In this document: piece after piece, positions 25,385-34,504 of the stretch
Layout: the number at the start of each line of letters is the position of its first letter
Numbering within the stretch: position 1 is the first letter of the stretch
NCBI RefSeq assembly: GCF_900129885.1
Contig: NZ_FQXE01000021.1
Coordinates: 1 to 64,000 of the forward strand
DNA: 64,000 nucleotides
From: Pollutimonas bauzanensis
GTDB lineage: Bacteria; Pseudomonadota; Gammaproteobacteria; Burkholderiales; Burkholderiaceae_B
Reading direction: 5' to 3'
Notes under the pieces: model-generated
What the model was told of the DNA's origin: nothing
Databases searched by the model: none
The model's input: only the letters and a program-made list of their open reading frames with translations
Position numbers and translations under genes: made by a program

Positions 25385-26218
25385 ATGGCTGCAGCATATG
25401 GCGCCGGTCCAGAGTACGGAACGGCGGATGTCGGAAACGGCGCCTCTATCTATTATCAACACTACAAGCGTGGTCCCAAGGGGCTTTGCGTGGTCCTGCT
25501 GCACTCGCTGGCGATGGATCACCGGTTCTGGCGCCTGGTGGCGCCGGAAATCGCAAAACACGTTTCAGTCGTCTGTATTGATGTCCGCGGTCACGGCGCC
25601 TCGGCAAAACCGCAGGGGCCTTATTCCATCGCTCTGTTCGCGCAGGACGTAAAGCAGGTGGTGCAGACCCTGGGCTACGGGAAAGTGATCGTGGGCGGGG
25701 CCTCCATGGGCGGTTGCATTGCTTTGCAGTTCGCCATCGATTATCCCGAGCTCACCGCCGCGCTGGCTCTCATCGATACCACGGCCTGGTACGGACCGGA
25801 CGCCCCCCGGGATTGGCAGGGGCGGGCGCAGAAAGCGCGCGCGGAGGGCCTGGCCAGCCTGGTGAAGTTCCAGACGACGCGCTGGTTCAGCGATGCCTTT
25901 CTTGCGCAGCGCCCGGATCTGGTTCAGGAGTGCATCGATGCATTCCTGTCCAACGACATCGACGCCTACGCGGCGACATGTCATGCCATGGGCGGCTTCA
26001 ATGCGCAGGAGCAGGCGAAAAACGTCGCCTCGCCCACGGCTGTCATCGTGGGCGAGGAGGACTACGCGGCTCCGGTCGACATGGCCAGGCGCTTGCATGA
26101 GTCCATCGCGGGTTCGACCCTGACGATAATTCCCGCCGCGCGCCATCTGACTCCGCTCGAGACCCCCGGCGTGATCATCGCAGCCCTGTCCGGCTTGCTG
26201 GCGGACGCCGCCGAATAA
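25385..26218 (+). CDS. Alpha/beta-fold hydrolase, enol-lactonase-like
   Basis: A 277-residue hydrolase. The nucleophile elbow GGASMGGC (Ser near residue 114), the oxyanion stretch LLHSLAMDHRFW and the C-terminal His in AARHLTPLE complete the expected catalytic triad, with an Asp in VGEEDYAAP. The overall plan is like 3-oxoadipate enol-lactonase, but the family is broad and includes esterases, amidases and C-C bond hydrolases. It lies 43 bases after a Bug gene and 67 bases before the FAD subunit of a molybdenum hydroxylase. It may cut the product of that enzyme. Confidence 0.82.
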   Translation: MAAAYGAGPEYGTADVGNGASIYYQHYKRGPKGLCVVLLHSLAMDHRFWRLVAPEIAKHVSVVCIDVRGHGASAKPQGPYSIALFAQDVKQVVQTLGYGKVIVGGASMGGCIALQFAIDYPELTAALALIDTTAWYGPDAPRDWQGRAQKARAEGLASLVKFQTTRWFSDAFLAQRPDLVQECIDAFLSNDIDAYAATCHAMGGFNAQEQAKNVASPTAVIVGEEDYAAPVDMARRLHESIAGSTLTIIPAARHLTPLETPGVIIAALSGLLADAAE

Positions 26219-26285
26219 TCATGCAAAGAGCGATAACCGAAGCGGCGCTTCATCGCGGCGCTGCAAAACCAAAAGGAGAGTTCGA

Positions 26286-27173
26286 GTGATTCCCTTCGAG
26301 TACCTGGCGCCTCGGACCCTGGAAGAAGCCATCCAATGCCTGGACCCGGAAGACCCGGATATCCGCCCGGTGGGTGGAGGAACGGCCATCATGCTGATGA
26401 TGAAGGCCGGTGTGCTGCGTCCGACCCGGCTTGTCAGCCTGCGCCGCGTCGAGGACAAGTATCGTGAAATCCGCGTGAACGACGCCGGCGAACTGCGCAT
26501 AGGCGGCATGGCCAGCCTCGCGGCCCTGGAACAGTCGCCGCTCCTGCGGGGCGGTTGGCCCGTGCTGGCAAGGACTTTCCGCAGCTTGTCGAATATCCGG
26601 GTGCGCAATGTCGCTACGATAGGCGGCAATCTCGCGCACGGCGATCCGCATATGGATATGCCGCCGGTATTGTCGGCCCTGGGCGCGCGCGTCCTGGCTA
26701 CCGGTCCATCCGGCACGCGCGAGATCGCCGTGGAAGAGCTGTGCGTGGGTTACTACGAGACGGTCTTGAACCGCGACGAACTTATTTCAGAAGTCATTGT
26801 TCCCCCCATGGGCGGCAGGCGCGCCGTGTACTTCAAGGTCACCACGCGGGCTGCGCACGACTGGCCGGCGCTGGGGGTCGCCGTGTCTTTGCAGCCCGAT
26901 GGCGGCTCCGTACGCAACGCGAGTCTGATCGTCGGCGCGGCGACGGACCGCCCTACGCGTCTGCACGCAGCCGAAGCCCTGCTGCGCAATGCGACGCCCA
27001 GCGATGAAATCCTGCGGCGAGCCGGCCAGGCCGCGGCGGATGCCCTGGACATTGTCAGCGATCAGCACGGATCCGCCGCCTACAAGAAACATTTGCTCAG
27101 CGTTTATCTGGGCCGCGCCGTGCGCGCGGCGATGGACGCCTCGAAGGAGGGCGCCTCGCATGACTCACACTGA
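26286..27173 (+). CDS. FAD-binding medium subunit of a xanthine-dehydrogenase-family enzyme
   Basis: A 295-residue CoxM-like subunit that passes electrons from the iron-sulfur subunit to FAD. The FAD sites VGGGTAIMLMMKAG (near residue 36) and TIGGNLAHGDPHMD (near residue 115) are clear. AAAGGAG lies upstream of the ATG. The end overlaps the start of the large subunit by 14 bases, so the M-L-S gene order is that of carbon monoxide dehydrogenases and related aldehyde or N-heterocycle hydroxylases. Confidence 0.92.
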   Translation: MIPFEYLAPRTLEEAIQCLDPEDPDIRPVGGGTAIMLMMKAGVLRPTRLVSLRRVEDKYREIRVNDAGELRIGGMASLAALEQSPLLRGGWPVLARTFRSLSNIRVRNVATIGGNLAHGDPHMDMPPVLSALGARVLATGPSGTREIAVEELCVGYYETVLNRDELISEVIVPPMGGRRAVYFKVTTRAAHDWPALGVAVSLQPDGGSVRNASLIVGAATDRPTRLHAAEALLRNATPSDEILRRAGQAAADALDIVSDQHGSAAYKKHLLSVYLGRAVRAAMDASKEGASHDSH

Positions 27174-29469
27174 ACTCGCCGCCATGCCTTGGACCCGGGT
27201 GGGCAAGTCCCAGCCGCGGCTGGAAGCCAGATCCAAGGTGACCGGCCGGGCCGAATACATACATAACCTGGCTTTGCCGGGCATGTTGCATGCCAAGATA
27301 CTGCGCAGCACCGTCGCGCATGGCCGTATTCTCTCCATCGATACCAGCGCCGCGCAGGCGCTTCCCGGGGTGCACTCGGTGGTCACGTCGGAAGACGTCT
27401 TGAAAATCATACCGGAACCCTATTTTGGTCCGGCGTTCCACGACCAGCCTGTGCTGGCCATCCATAAAGTGCATTACGTGGGCGAGCCGGTGGCCGTGGT
27501 CCTCGCCCGGGACCCCTACATCGCCGAAGAGGCATTGCACCTCATCGCGGTGGAATACGAAGAGCTCGCGGCCGTGTTCAACGAGGTCGAAGCGGCGCGA
27601 TCCGCAGCGGTAGTGCATGATGTGCTCAAGCCAGCCGGCACCTTTCCCGACCTGAAGCATCTGGCGGGCAAGCGCGACACGAATGTGGCTCTCGATTTTC
27701 ATGTCCGGCGCGGAGATGTGGCCCAGGCTTTCGCCAATGCCGACCATGTCTTCGAGCATACCTTCCGCACCCAGCAAGTAATGCACACTCCACTGGAGCC
27801 CATGATTACCCTGGCCGAGCTTACCGACACGGGGATGACGATACATACGTCCTCACAAAGCCCCTCCTTCGTGCGCCTGGAAATTGCCCGGCTGCTGGGC
27901 TGGCCCGAAAGCAAGGTTAGGGTAAGGACGGCCTTGCTGGGCGGGGGCTTCGGCGCCAAGCTGTATATCAAGCTGGAAGCGCTTGCCGCCGCGCTGACCT
28001 TGATAGCCAGGCTCCCGGTGAAAGTCGCGCTGACCATGGAGGAACAGTTCTACACCATCACCAAGCACGCGACGACGTTCCGGATCAAGACTTCGGTGAC
28101 GAAAGAAGGCCGCATTACCGGGCGGGAGTGCGAGGTCTGGTGGAATGGCGGCGCGTTTGCCGACATTGGGCCGCGTGTGACGCAGAAGTCCGGCTTCACG
28201 GCCGCCGGTCCCTACGATATAGATAATGTATCCATTGATTCATACCAGATTTACACCAATCTGCCGCCGGCGGGGGCGTTCCGCGGTTTTGGCATTACCC
28301 AGATGGTTTGGGCCTACGAAAGCCAGGCCGATATCATCGCGCGCGAACTGAAGATGGATCCGGTGGAGTTCCGCCGCATCAACCTGCTGCGCGATGGCCG
28401 CCCGCATGCCACGGGAACGATCATGAAAGACGCCGCGCTGATCCAGGTGCTTGACCGGACCGCTGAACGCATGAACTGGCACCTGCCGTTCGACCATGGC
28501 GCCGGGACTTTGCGCCGCGGCCGCGGCATAGGCATAGGCTACAAGGCCCTGGTGGCGCCGACGACATCCATGGCCATCGTAAGCCTGTCGGCGGATGGCA
28601 GTTGTTTCGTCTATTCAGGCACGGTCGACATGGGACAAGGCTCCGATACGGCGTTTGCCATCGTCGCGGCTGAGGTTCTGGGGCTTGATCCCACTGCTGT
28701 ACGGGTCATCCATCCCGATACCGACGTCACGCCTTACGACATGGCCACCCTCGGTTCCCGGTCCACCTTTCACATGGGCCATGCCGTCCGGCTGGCGGCG
28801 GAAGACGCCCTGGACAAGATGCGCAGTCTCGCGCAGGAACTGGGCATGGAAACGGAAGGCAAGCTGGACGCCGCCAAGATTCTTGTACGGCGGTATGGCA
28901 TGCAGGCCGGCAACATCATCGGTGTGGGCAGCTTTATTCCGGAGTACATCTCGCCCGACAAGGCGACCGGGCAATCCGCCAATATCACCCCCAACTGGAT
29001 GGTGGGGGCAACGGGCATCGAAGTGGAAGTCGACACCGAGACGGGGCAGTTCCGCATTGTGCGCATGGAGAATGTGGGGGATTGCGGCACCCCCCTCAAC
29101 CCGAAGATTGTCGAGACTCAGTTGTCGGGCGCCGCCATCATGCAGCTGGGGGCGGCCCTTTATGAGGAAATGGATTTCGACGAAATGGGACAGTTGCGCA
29201 ATGCTTCGTTCGCCGAATACAAGATTCCCGGTATTCACGATGTCCCGGCTATCGTGGGCACCGAAATGGTCGACTCCTATCAGCACAATGGCCCGTTTGG
29301 CGCGAAAGGGGTGGGAGAAACCGGCACATACGGAGTGGCGTCGGCAATAGCCGCCGCGATCGAAGATGCGGTCGGCCTGCGCCTGACCAGCATGCCCATG
29401 AAATACGAAGCGGTCTGCCGCGCCCTGCATGCCTCGGCTCCGCAGTTCAGGTCGGAGACATCACAATGA
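27160..29469 (+). CDS. Molybdopterin-binding large subunit of a xanthine-dehydrogenase-family enzyme
   Basis: A 769-residue catalytic subunit with molybdopterin cytosine dinucleotide cofactor. The pterin-binding stretch LLGGGFGAK is near residue 265, and the catalytic base is the Glu of AKGVGETG near residue 710. The active-site loop reads PAGAFRGFG and not AYRCSFR, so this is not a form-I carbon monoxide dehydrogenase; an aldehyde oxidase or ring hydroxylase is likelier. AAGGAGG precedes the ATG at 27160 inside the medium-subunit gene. The stop overlaps the small subunit start by ATGA. The substrate is unknown. Aldehydes from the cluster or an aromatic N-heterocycle are both open. Confidence 0.92.
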   Translation: MTHTELAAMPWTRVGKSQPRLEARSKVTGRAEYIHNLALPGMLHAKILRSTVAHGRILSIDTSAAQALPGVHSVVTSEDVLKIIPEPYFGPAFHDQPVLAIHKVHYVGEPVAVVLARDPYIAEEALHLIAVEYEELAAVFNEVEAARSAAVVHDVLKPAGTFPDLKHLAGKRDTNVALDFHVRRGDVAQAFANADHVFEHTFRTQQVMHTPLEPMITLAELTDTGMTIHTSSQSPSFVRLEIARLLGWPESKVRVRTALLGGGFGAKLYIKLEALAAALTLIARLPVKVALTMEEQFYTITKHATTFRIKTSVTKEGRITGRECEVWWNGGAFADIGPRVTQKSGFTAAGPYDIDNVSIDSYQIYTNLPPAGAFRGFGITQMVWAYESQADIIARELKMDPVEFRRINLLRDGRPHATGTIMKDAALIQVLDRTAERMNWHLPFDHGAGTLRRGRGIGIGYKALVAPTTSMAIVSLSADGSCFVYSGTVDMGQGSDTAFAIVAAEVLGLDPTAVRVIHPDTDVTPYDMATLGSRSTFHMGHAVRLAAEDALDKMRSLAQELGMETEGKLDAAKILVRRYGMQAGNIIGVGSFIPEYISPDKATGQSANITPNWMVGATGIEVEVDTETGQFRIVRMENVGDCGTPLNPKIVETQLSGAAIMQLGAALYEEMDFDEMGQLRNASFAEYKIPGIHDVPAIVGTEMVDSYQHNGPFGAKGVGETGTYGVASAIAAAIEDAVGLRLTSMPMKYEAVCRALHASAPQFRSETSQ

Positions 29470-29963
29470 GCAATACAGCAATGAAGGTCAGCTTCACTCT
29501 CAATGGCAAACCCGTCCAGGCGGATATCGAGCCGCACCATACCGTGCTCGATGTCCTGCGCAACACCTTCGCCCTTTACGGCGCCAGGGAAAGCTGCGGC
29601 CAGGGCCTGTGCGGATGCTGTACGGTGCTGATCGACGGCAGAAGCGCCAGCGGCTGCCTTTACCTGGCGGCCGCGCTCGACGGCAGCAATGTCGAGACGG
29701 TCGAGCACCTCGATGCGGATGGCGAGCTGCATCCCCTGCAGCAGGCTTTCATAGACTGCGGCGCGTTTCAATGCGGCTTCTGTACGTCGGGTTTTCTGCT
29801 TATGAGCAAACAGCTGCTGGCGGCCAATCCCGATCCAAGCGACGCCGAAATCCGCAATTACCTGTCCGGAAATTTATGCCGCTGCGCGGCCTATCCGGAA
29901 ATTATCCAGGCGGTGCGGCTGGCCGCGAACCGAATGAATGAAGCGAAACAAGAGGTGTCGTAG
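29466..29963 (+). CDS. [2Fe-2S] small subunit of a xanthine-dehydrogenase-family enzyme
   Basis: A 165-residue iron-sulfur protein. The N-terminal plant-type ferredoxin cluster is bound by the Cys of ESCGQGLCGCC plus a Cys near SGCLYLA. The C-terminal cluster is bound by CGFCTSG and LCRCAAYPE. All eight expected Cys are present, so electron transfer should be intact. The ATG at 29466 overlaps the large subunit stop; a second ATG 15 bases later (MKVSFTLNGK) is nearer to the usual family start. It overlaps the next gene by one base. Confidence 0.92.
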   Translation: MSNTAMKVSFTLNGKPVQADIEPHHTVLDVLRNTFALYGARESCGQGLCGCCTVLIDGRSASGCLYLAAALDGSNVETVEHLDADGELHPLQQAFIDCGAFQCGFCTSGFLLMSKQLLAANPDPSDAEIRNYLSGNLCRCAAYPEIIQAVRLAANRMNEAKQEVS

Positions 29964-30559
29964 TGGAACTCAAAGGCGAACAAATCATAGCTTTACCCGC
30001 AGGGCAAGTGTGGGCCGCGCTGAATGATCCGGCGGTGCTGCAGCAGTGCGTGCCAGGCTGCGACGTTTTCGAATTGACGGGTGAAAACCAGTACAAAATC
30101 GTGATGACCGCGACAGTCGGGCCCATAAAGGCAAAGTTCACCGGCAAGCTGCTGCTCTCCGATATCGCGCCTCCCGAATCCTACAAGTTGAGCTTCGACG
30201 GCTCCGGCGGCGCGGCGGGCTCCGGCAAAGGGACGGCGGCGGTGTCGTTGGCGCCAATACCCGAAGGAACGAGGCTGCAATACACGGTTAGCGCGACGGT
30301 GGGTGGCCGCCTGGCGCAAGTAGGCGCGCGGCTCATAGATGGCGTCGCCAAGAAGATGGCCGATCAGTTCTTCGCCCGCTTCAGAATGACCGTCGAGCCG
30401 GCCCGGGAGTTGGCGGACGCGGAGGCGGCCTTCGAAGGCGGCGCTTCCACGGCAGCGGAATCCGCGCCAGCCTCCAGGCGCCGCAACGCGCTGTTGTGGT
30501 CCGGCCTCGCCGCGGCGATCGCGGCCCTGGCCATACTCTTTTACATGTACGCGCGTTGA
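29963..30559 (+). CDS. CoxG-like SRPBCC protein with C-terminal membrane anchor
   Basis: A 198-residue protein. The first 150 residues form the CoxG/SRPBCC fold (LPAGQVWAALNDPAVLQQCVPGC is the family start), and the last 20 (ALLWSGLAAAIAALAILFYMYAR) form a membrane helix. In carbon monoxide oxidisers CoxG anchors the hydroxylase to the membrane and brings quinone near to it, so the hydroxylase here may pass electrons to the respiratory chain rather than to NAD or oxygen. The start is GTG, overlapping the TAG of the small subunit by one base. Confidence 0.88.
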   Translation: MELKGEQIIALPAGQVWAALNDPAVLQQCVPGCDVFELTGENQYKIVMTATVGPIKAKFTGKLLLSDIAPPESYKLSFDGSGGAAGSGKGTAAVSLAPIPEGTRLQYTVSATVGGRLAQVGARLIDGVAKKMADQFFARFRMTVEPARELADAEAAFEGGASTAAESAPASRRRNALLWSGLAAAIAALAILFYMYAR

Positions 30560-30597
30560 TCGAGAACGCGGCACGCCACATCAAGGAATGGCTATCT

Positions 30598-30960
30598 ATG
30601 GAATTGATCAATAACGCCGGCAAGCCTCCAGCCGGTCATTACTCGCCGGCGGTTTCCAGCAATGGCCTCATATTCCTTTCAGGGATTCTGCCGGCCAGGC
30701 CCGGCGCGGTGGATTTCGCGGATGAGGTCGGGCAGGCGCTCAATTCCTGCAAAGAGGTGCTGGCACAAGCGCAATGCACCCTCGACGATGTCGTGCAATG
30801 CACCGCGTATATCGTCGGCGTGGAGAACTGGCCGGAATTCAATCGCGTTTATATGGAAGCATTCGGCCGGCACAAGCCGGCGCGTACGGTCGTACCCGTT
30901 CCGCAGCTGCATCATGGCTGCCTGGTGGAACTGCAGCTCGTCGCCGCCAGGCGGCCTTGA
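30598..30960 (+). CDS. RidA/YjgF-family protein
   Basis: A 120-residue protein of the RidA (enamine/imine deaminase) family. The conserved Arg is in ARTVVPVPQL and the Glu in LVELQLVA; the usual N-terminal GHYSPAV block is present. In catabolic operons such members often hydrolyse imine or enamine intermediates formed on N-heterocycles or amino compounds. Its place between CoxG and XdhC genes hints that the hydroxylase pathway yields such an intermediate. It could also be a general protection protein. Confidence 0.87.
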   Translation: MELINNAGKPPAGHYSPAVSSNGLIFLSGILPARPGAVDFADEVGQALNSCKEVLAQAQCTLDDVVQCTAYIVGVENWPEFNRVYMEAFGRHKPARTVVPVPQLHHGCLVELQLVAARRP

Positions 30961-31020
30961 CGCTCGGGATCCTTGCCCGGGCCGGCCTGCGGCTTGCCCG
31001 GCTCCATAAGCTGAGACGTC

Positions 31021-32046
31021 ATGGATACTTTGAATCGCGACACCCTGATTGCCGCCAGGCAATGGCGCGAAAGCGGCTACGCGGTCGTGCTGGCCACCGT
31101 AACCCGCACCTGGGGTTCCAGTCCAAGGCCGGTCGGCTCCATGCTTGCGCTGCGCGAAGATGGCCTGCTGCGCGGCTCCGTGTCCGGCGGCTGCATAGAA
31201 GACGACCTGATCCATCGTATCACCAGCCAGCAGCTGGCCCTGGCCGCGCCGCGGCAAGTCTCGTACGGCGTAGGCGCCGACGAAGCGCGGCAGTTCGGCC
31301 TGCCTTGCGGCGGCACCCTGCAATTGGTGCTCGAGCCTGTCGGCGACTCCGCGTGGATCTCTGCAGTGCTGGAGCAGTCTTCCCGCGGAAGCCGGGTGGC
31401 GCGCGAACTGGACTTGGATACCGGCGCCATCCAGGTGCGCGCGGCAGGAAAAGACGAATCCTTGAATCTGGCTGGCGGCGTCCTGACCTCTGTGCATGGT
31501 CCGCGATACCGGCTGCTGATTATCGGGGCTGGCGATTTGGCGGCCTTTCTCGCTCAAATTTCCGTCAAGCTCGATTATGAGGTCACGGTATGCGACCCGC
31601 GCGCCGAATACACGGAAGGCCTGGATCTGCCTGGGGTCAATGTGGTCGGCACCATGCCCGACGATACAGTGGCAAGCATGAAGCCCGATGCGCATACGGC
31701 CATCGTCACCCTGACGCATGACCCAAAGCTGGACGACCTCGCGCTTATGGAAGCCTTGAAGACCGAGGCGTTCTATGTGGGCGCCATAGGCTCGCGCCGC
31801 AACAACGAGAGCCGGCGCGACCGGCTTGTATTGTTCGACGTAAGCAGGGATGAGCTGAGGCGGCTGCGCGGGCCGGTCGGCATCCATATCGGCAGCAAAA
31901 CGCCATTTGAAATCGCCGTATCCATTGCGGCCGAAATGACGGCCGTCAAGAACGGCGTGCGGATGCCGCCGGAGCTGTCGATTGCCGAGTCGAAGGAGAA
32001 AGCGGAATCGCAAGCCTGCCCCGTATTGCTGAAAAGCCATGCGTGA
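31021..32046 (+). CDS. XdhC/CoxI-family molybdenum cofactor insertion protein
   Basis: A 341-residue maturation factor. The N-terminal XdhC domain has GSSPRPVGSMLAL and SVSGGCIEDD; the C-terminal Rossmann-like domain has LLIIGAGDLAAFLAQ and VTLTHDPKLDD, and the family mark FYVGAIGSRRNNESR is exact in style. It binds and delivers the sulfurated cofactor to hydroxylases such as the one encoded just upstream. It is the last plus-strand gene of the operon. The next gene is convergent. Confidence 0.9.
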   Translation: MDTLNRDTLIAARQWRESGYAVVLATVTRTWGSSPRPVGSMLALREDGLLRGSVSGGCIEDDLIHRITSQQLALAAPRQVSYGVGADEARQFGLPCGGTLQLVLEPVGDSAWISAVLEQSSRGSRVARELDLDTGAIQVRAAGKDESLNLAGGVLTSVHGPRYRLLIIGAGDLAAFLAQISVKLDYEVTVCDPRAEYTEGLDLPGVNVVGTMPDDTVASMKPDAHTAIVTLTHDPKLDDLALMEALKTEAFYVGAIGSRRNNESRRDRLVLFDVSRDELRRLRGPVGIHIGSKTPFEIAVSIAAEMTAVKNGVRMPPELSIAESKEKAESQACPVLLKSHA

Positions 32047-32115
32047 CGCCCGCAAGAGCCCGAACCCGCCCCGGGCCAACCGGCGGCAGACAGGCCGCAG
32101 GCGTGTTGCGCCGTA

Positions 32116-33270
32116 TCAGGCATAGACTTCGAAGATCCGGCGGGCCAACGCCGACTTCAGGACTTCCTCGGGGCCTTCGGTAATCATCATGCTGCGCTGG
32201 TCCCGCCAGAATTTTTCTATGGGAAGGTCCCGGGTCAGGCCGGCGCCGCCGTGGATCTGCAGGCAGTGGTCGGCGCATTGGAAAGACAGGCGGTCGCCGC
32301 GTATTTTGACCATGTAAGCATCGTAGCGGATGTCCTCGCCGCGGTCGTATTTCCAGGCCGCCCGATAGACCATCAGGCGCAAAGCCTGAAGGTCGATATA
32401 GGAGTCGACCAGCATCCATTGAATGGCCTGGCGGTCGGCCAGCGGCTTGCCAAACGTGATTCTTTGTTTCGCATAGGCCGCAGCCAGTTCCAGGCATCGC
32501 TCGATGACGCCCAGCGCCCGGGCGCCATGCCGGATCCGGCCTTGATTGATCCATGCCTGGCCCACCTTGAAGCCTTCGCCTTCCGCTCCTATGCGCTTCC
32601 AGGCGGGCACGCGGACATCGTCGAACGCCACATCGCAAGGCTCGTCGTCCATCATGGTGGCCTCTTTGCGCAGCACCTTGACGCCGGGGCTGCTCATGTC
32701 GACCAGAAAGGCGGATATGCCGCCACGCGATCCCTTGGCGGCGTCGGTTTTGGCCATCACTTGGGCGAAGTCGGCCGTGTCCGCGGACGTGATGAAGCGT
32801 TTGCCGCCCGACAGAATGTAGTCATCCCCCTCGCGTACGGCCGTGGTGCGCATCGCCGCCGGGTCGCCCCCGGCATCTGCTTCGGTCTGGGCGAAACAAT
32901 CGGTTTTTTCGCCCCGGATGACCGGCAGCAGATAGTGCCGCTTCTGTTCCTCGTTCAGGAGGTAGAGCGTGGGGCTGACCTCGGGACCGAAGATTTGCGC
33001 CTTGCGGCCTGGCACGGCAATGGTGCGCCCCATTTGTTCCCAAACGACGACACGCGCCAGCATGCCCAGCCCTTGGCCGCCGTACTCGGTCGGCGTGGCA
33101 AAGTGCCATAGCCCCATCTTCCTGGTGGCCTCGCTCAGGCGCGCGCGGATTTCGGGTTTCATTTCCGGGCCGCTATAGGCTTCGCGCTCGATCGGGATTA
33201 CCTCCCGGTCCACAAACCTGCGCAACTCCTTGCCCAGCATCCTCAACTCTTCCGGCAATTCAAAATCCAT
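32116..33270 (-). CDS. Acyl-CoA dehydrogenase
   Basis: A 384-residue FAD enzyme that introduces an alpha-beta double bond in an acyl-CoA. The order of domains is standard: helical N-terminus, beta-barrel with CFAQTEADAGGDPAAM (FAD contact), then the C-terminal bundle with QIHGGAGLTRDLPIEKFWRD (near residue 340), where the catalytic base region lies. It is downstream of a Bug gene on the same strand and convergent with the molybdenum hydroxylase operon. With the hydratase and CoA-transferase genes further right it suggests a CoA-linked branch of the pathway. The acyl chain cannot be told. Confidence 0.9.
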   Translation of the reverse strand: MDFELPEELRMLGKELRRFVDREVIPIEREAYSGPEMKPEIRARLSEATRKMGLWHFATPTEYGGQGLGMLARVVVWEQMGRTIAVPGRKAQIFGPEVSPTLYLLNEEQKRHYLLPVIRGEKTDCFAQTEADAGGDPAAMRTTAVREGDDYILSGGKRFITSADTADFAQVMAKTDAAKGSRGGISAFLVDMSSPGVKVLRKEATMMDDEPCDVAFDDVRVPAWKRIGAEGEGFKVGQAWINQGRIRHGARALGVIERCLELAAAYAKQRITFGKPLADRQAIQWMLVDSYIDLQALRLMVYRAAWKYDRGEDIRYDAYMVKIRGDRLSFQCADHCLQIHGGAGLTRDLPIEKFWRDQRSMMITEGPEEVLKSALARRIFEVYA

Positions 33271-33320
33271 GTGGCTTCCTGGTGGGTGGCCATGCGCGGC
33301 CGTGCGCTCGCGGCAGCGAT

Positions 33321-34388
33321 TCAGCGGGCGACGTATTTGCGGAGATAGGCCTGCACCGAGGGATCGACCTTGCCCAATTGCTGAATGATCGCCTCTCCCT
33401 CGGCGCCTATGATCATGCGCGGCTTGGTCTGGACGACCCGCTCGTAAGCGGCAATGAAGTCCGCGTCCCGTGACAGTTGTTCAAATGCGTTGCGCATTTC
33501 CTGCACGGCTTCCTTGGGCGCATTGGGCGGCATGAAGACCGTGCGGTACATGCTGTCCATGATGCGGCCCAGCAGCTGCAGGGCTTGCCATTTCTCGCCG
33601 CCAGGCTGGGTATTTTCTCCGTGTATGTTCTTGTAGACCTCGGTGAAACTCGGCACGTCGGGTAGATCCGGGCTGCGGCCCGGCGTGCCGTCCGGCTTGC
33701 GATAGTCGTATTGAAAAATCGGCGTGACTATGCCCGTGTCGGCCAGGGTGGGCTTGACACTGGCATACCAGCCAGGAAGCGAATTGCTGGTAAGCTGAAT
33801 TTCCTTGCGCTGTATCGCCGTGTCAATATCGCGCAGGCCCCTGTAACCGGCGATGGTTTCGTATTTCACCCCCAGGAGATCCAGCGCCAGCCTTTGCCGA
33901 ACAGTCAGGTGGTTGGTGGGCGATAAGGCCCCGGCGGTGACCAATGGCGATTTGGCGATATCCGCAGCCTGTTTTATTCCGGGCGGAGTATCTTTGCGCA
34001 TATAGACCAGGGTCACTTGCTTGATGCCGGCAATCAAATTCAGGTGATCGTAACGGACCCGCAAAGCATCATTGTCTATGAGCTGGTCCATGGGGTCCCA
34101 GGTGAAGAACCCGAGGTTCAGCTTCTCGCCATCGGACGACGCGCCCAGCTGATTCACACCGATTATGCCGCCCGCTCCGCCGGCATTGCGCACCACCACG
34201 GAGCGCACCCCTTTTAGATATTTGGGCAGGTACTGAGCGACGATGCGGGCCTCGATATCGGTCGGGCCCCCCGGCGAGTAGTTGACGACCATGGTCACCA
34301 CTTTGTCGGTGAAGTTCTGTGCCGCCGCGGGGCCGGCGATGGATAGCAGAAGGCAACCGAGCCATGCGCACGCAGATTTTATTTTCAT
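33321..34388 (-). CDS. Divergent Bug-like periplasmic binding protein
   Basis: A 355-residue secreted receptor with signal peptide CAWLGCLLLSIAGPAAAQ and mature start NFTDKVVTMVVNYSPGGPTD. It keeps the PGG pocket but is longer and more divergent than the other four Bug proteins here, with an insert around YDHLNLIAGIKQV and a C-terminal MPPNAPKEAVQEM block. GGAGA lies upstream of the ATG. It precedes the acyl-CoA dehydrogenase gene on the same strand, and its promoter region carries a fourth copy of the shared operator. Confidence 0.86.
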   Translation of the reverse strand: MKIKSACAWLGCLLLSIAGPAAAQNFTDKVVTMVVNYSPGGPTDIEARIVAQYLPKYLKGVRSVVVRNAGGAGGIIGVNQLGASSDGEKLNLGFFTWDPMDQLIDNDALRVRYDHLNLIAGIKQVTLVYMRKDTPPGIKQAADIAKSPLVTAGALSPTNHLTVRQRLALDLLGVKYETIAGYRGLRDIDTAIQRKEIQLTSNSLPGWYASVKPTLADTGIVTPIFQYDYRKPDGTPGRSPDLPDVPSFTEVYKNIHGENTQPGGEKWQALQLLGRIMDSMYRTVFMPPNAPKEAVQEMRNAFEQLSRDADFIAAYERVVQTKPRMIIGAEGEAIIQQLGKVDPSVQAYLRKYVAR

Positions 34389-34471
34389 TGTGTGTCTCCT
34401 ATTGGCAGCGGGATGAAGTCCGCCGGAGTATCCGGCCCCGTCTGATGCGCTAGTATTTATACAAGTGGCCT

Positions 34472-34504
34472 ATGCAGGCAAATGTTCTTTTCTAATGCCT
34501 GCAT
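34472..34504. repeat. Perfect 9-base inverted repeat with 15-base spacer
   Basis: ATGCAGGCA (34472-34480) pairs with TGCCTGCAT (34496-34504). It lies about 85 to 115 bases upstream of the divergent Bug gene. It overlaps the right half of the shared operator copy here, so it may be a second, separate regulator site or part of the same complex. Confidence 0.55.

Noticed and set aside
27160-29963. Reading the molybdenum enzyme as carbon monoxide dehydrogenase
   Set aside because: The AYRCSFR active-site loop of form-I enzymes is absent; the loop reads PAGAFRGFG.
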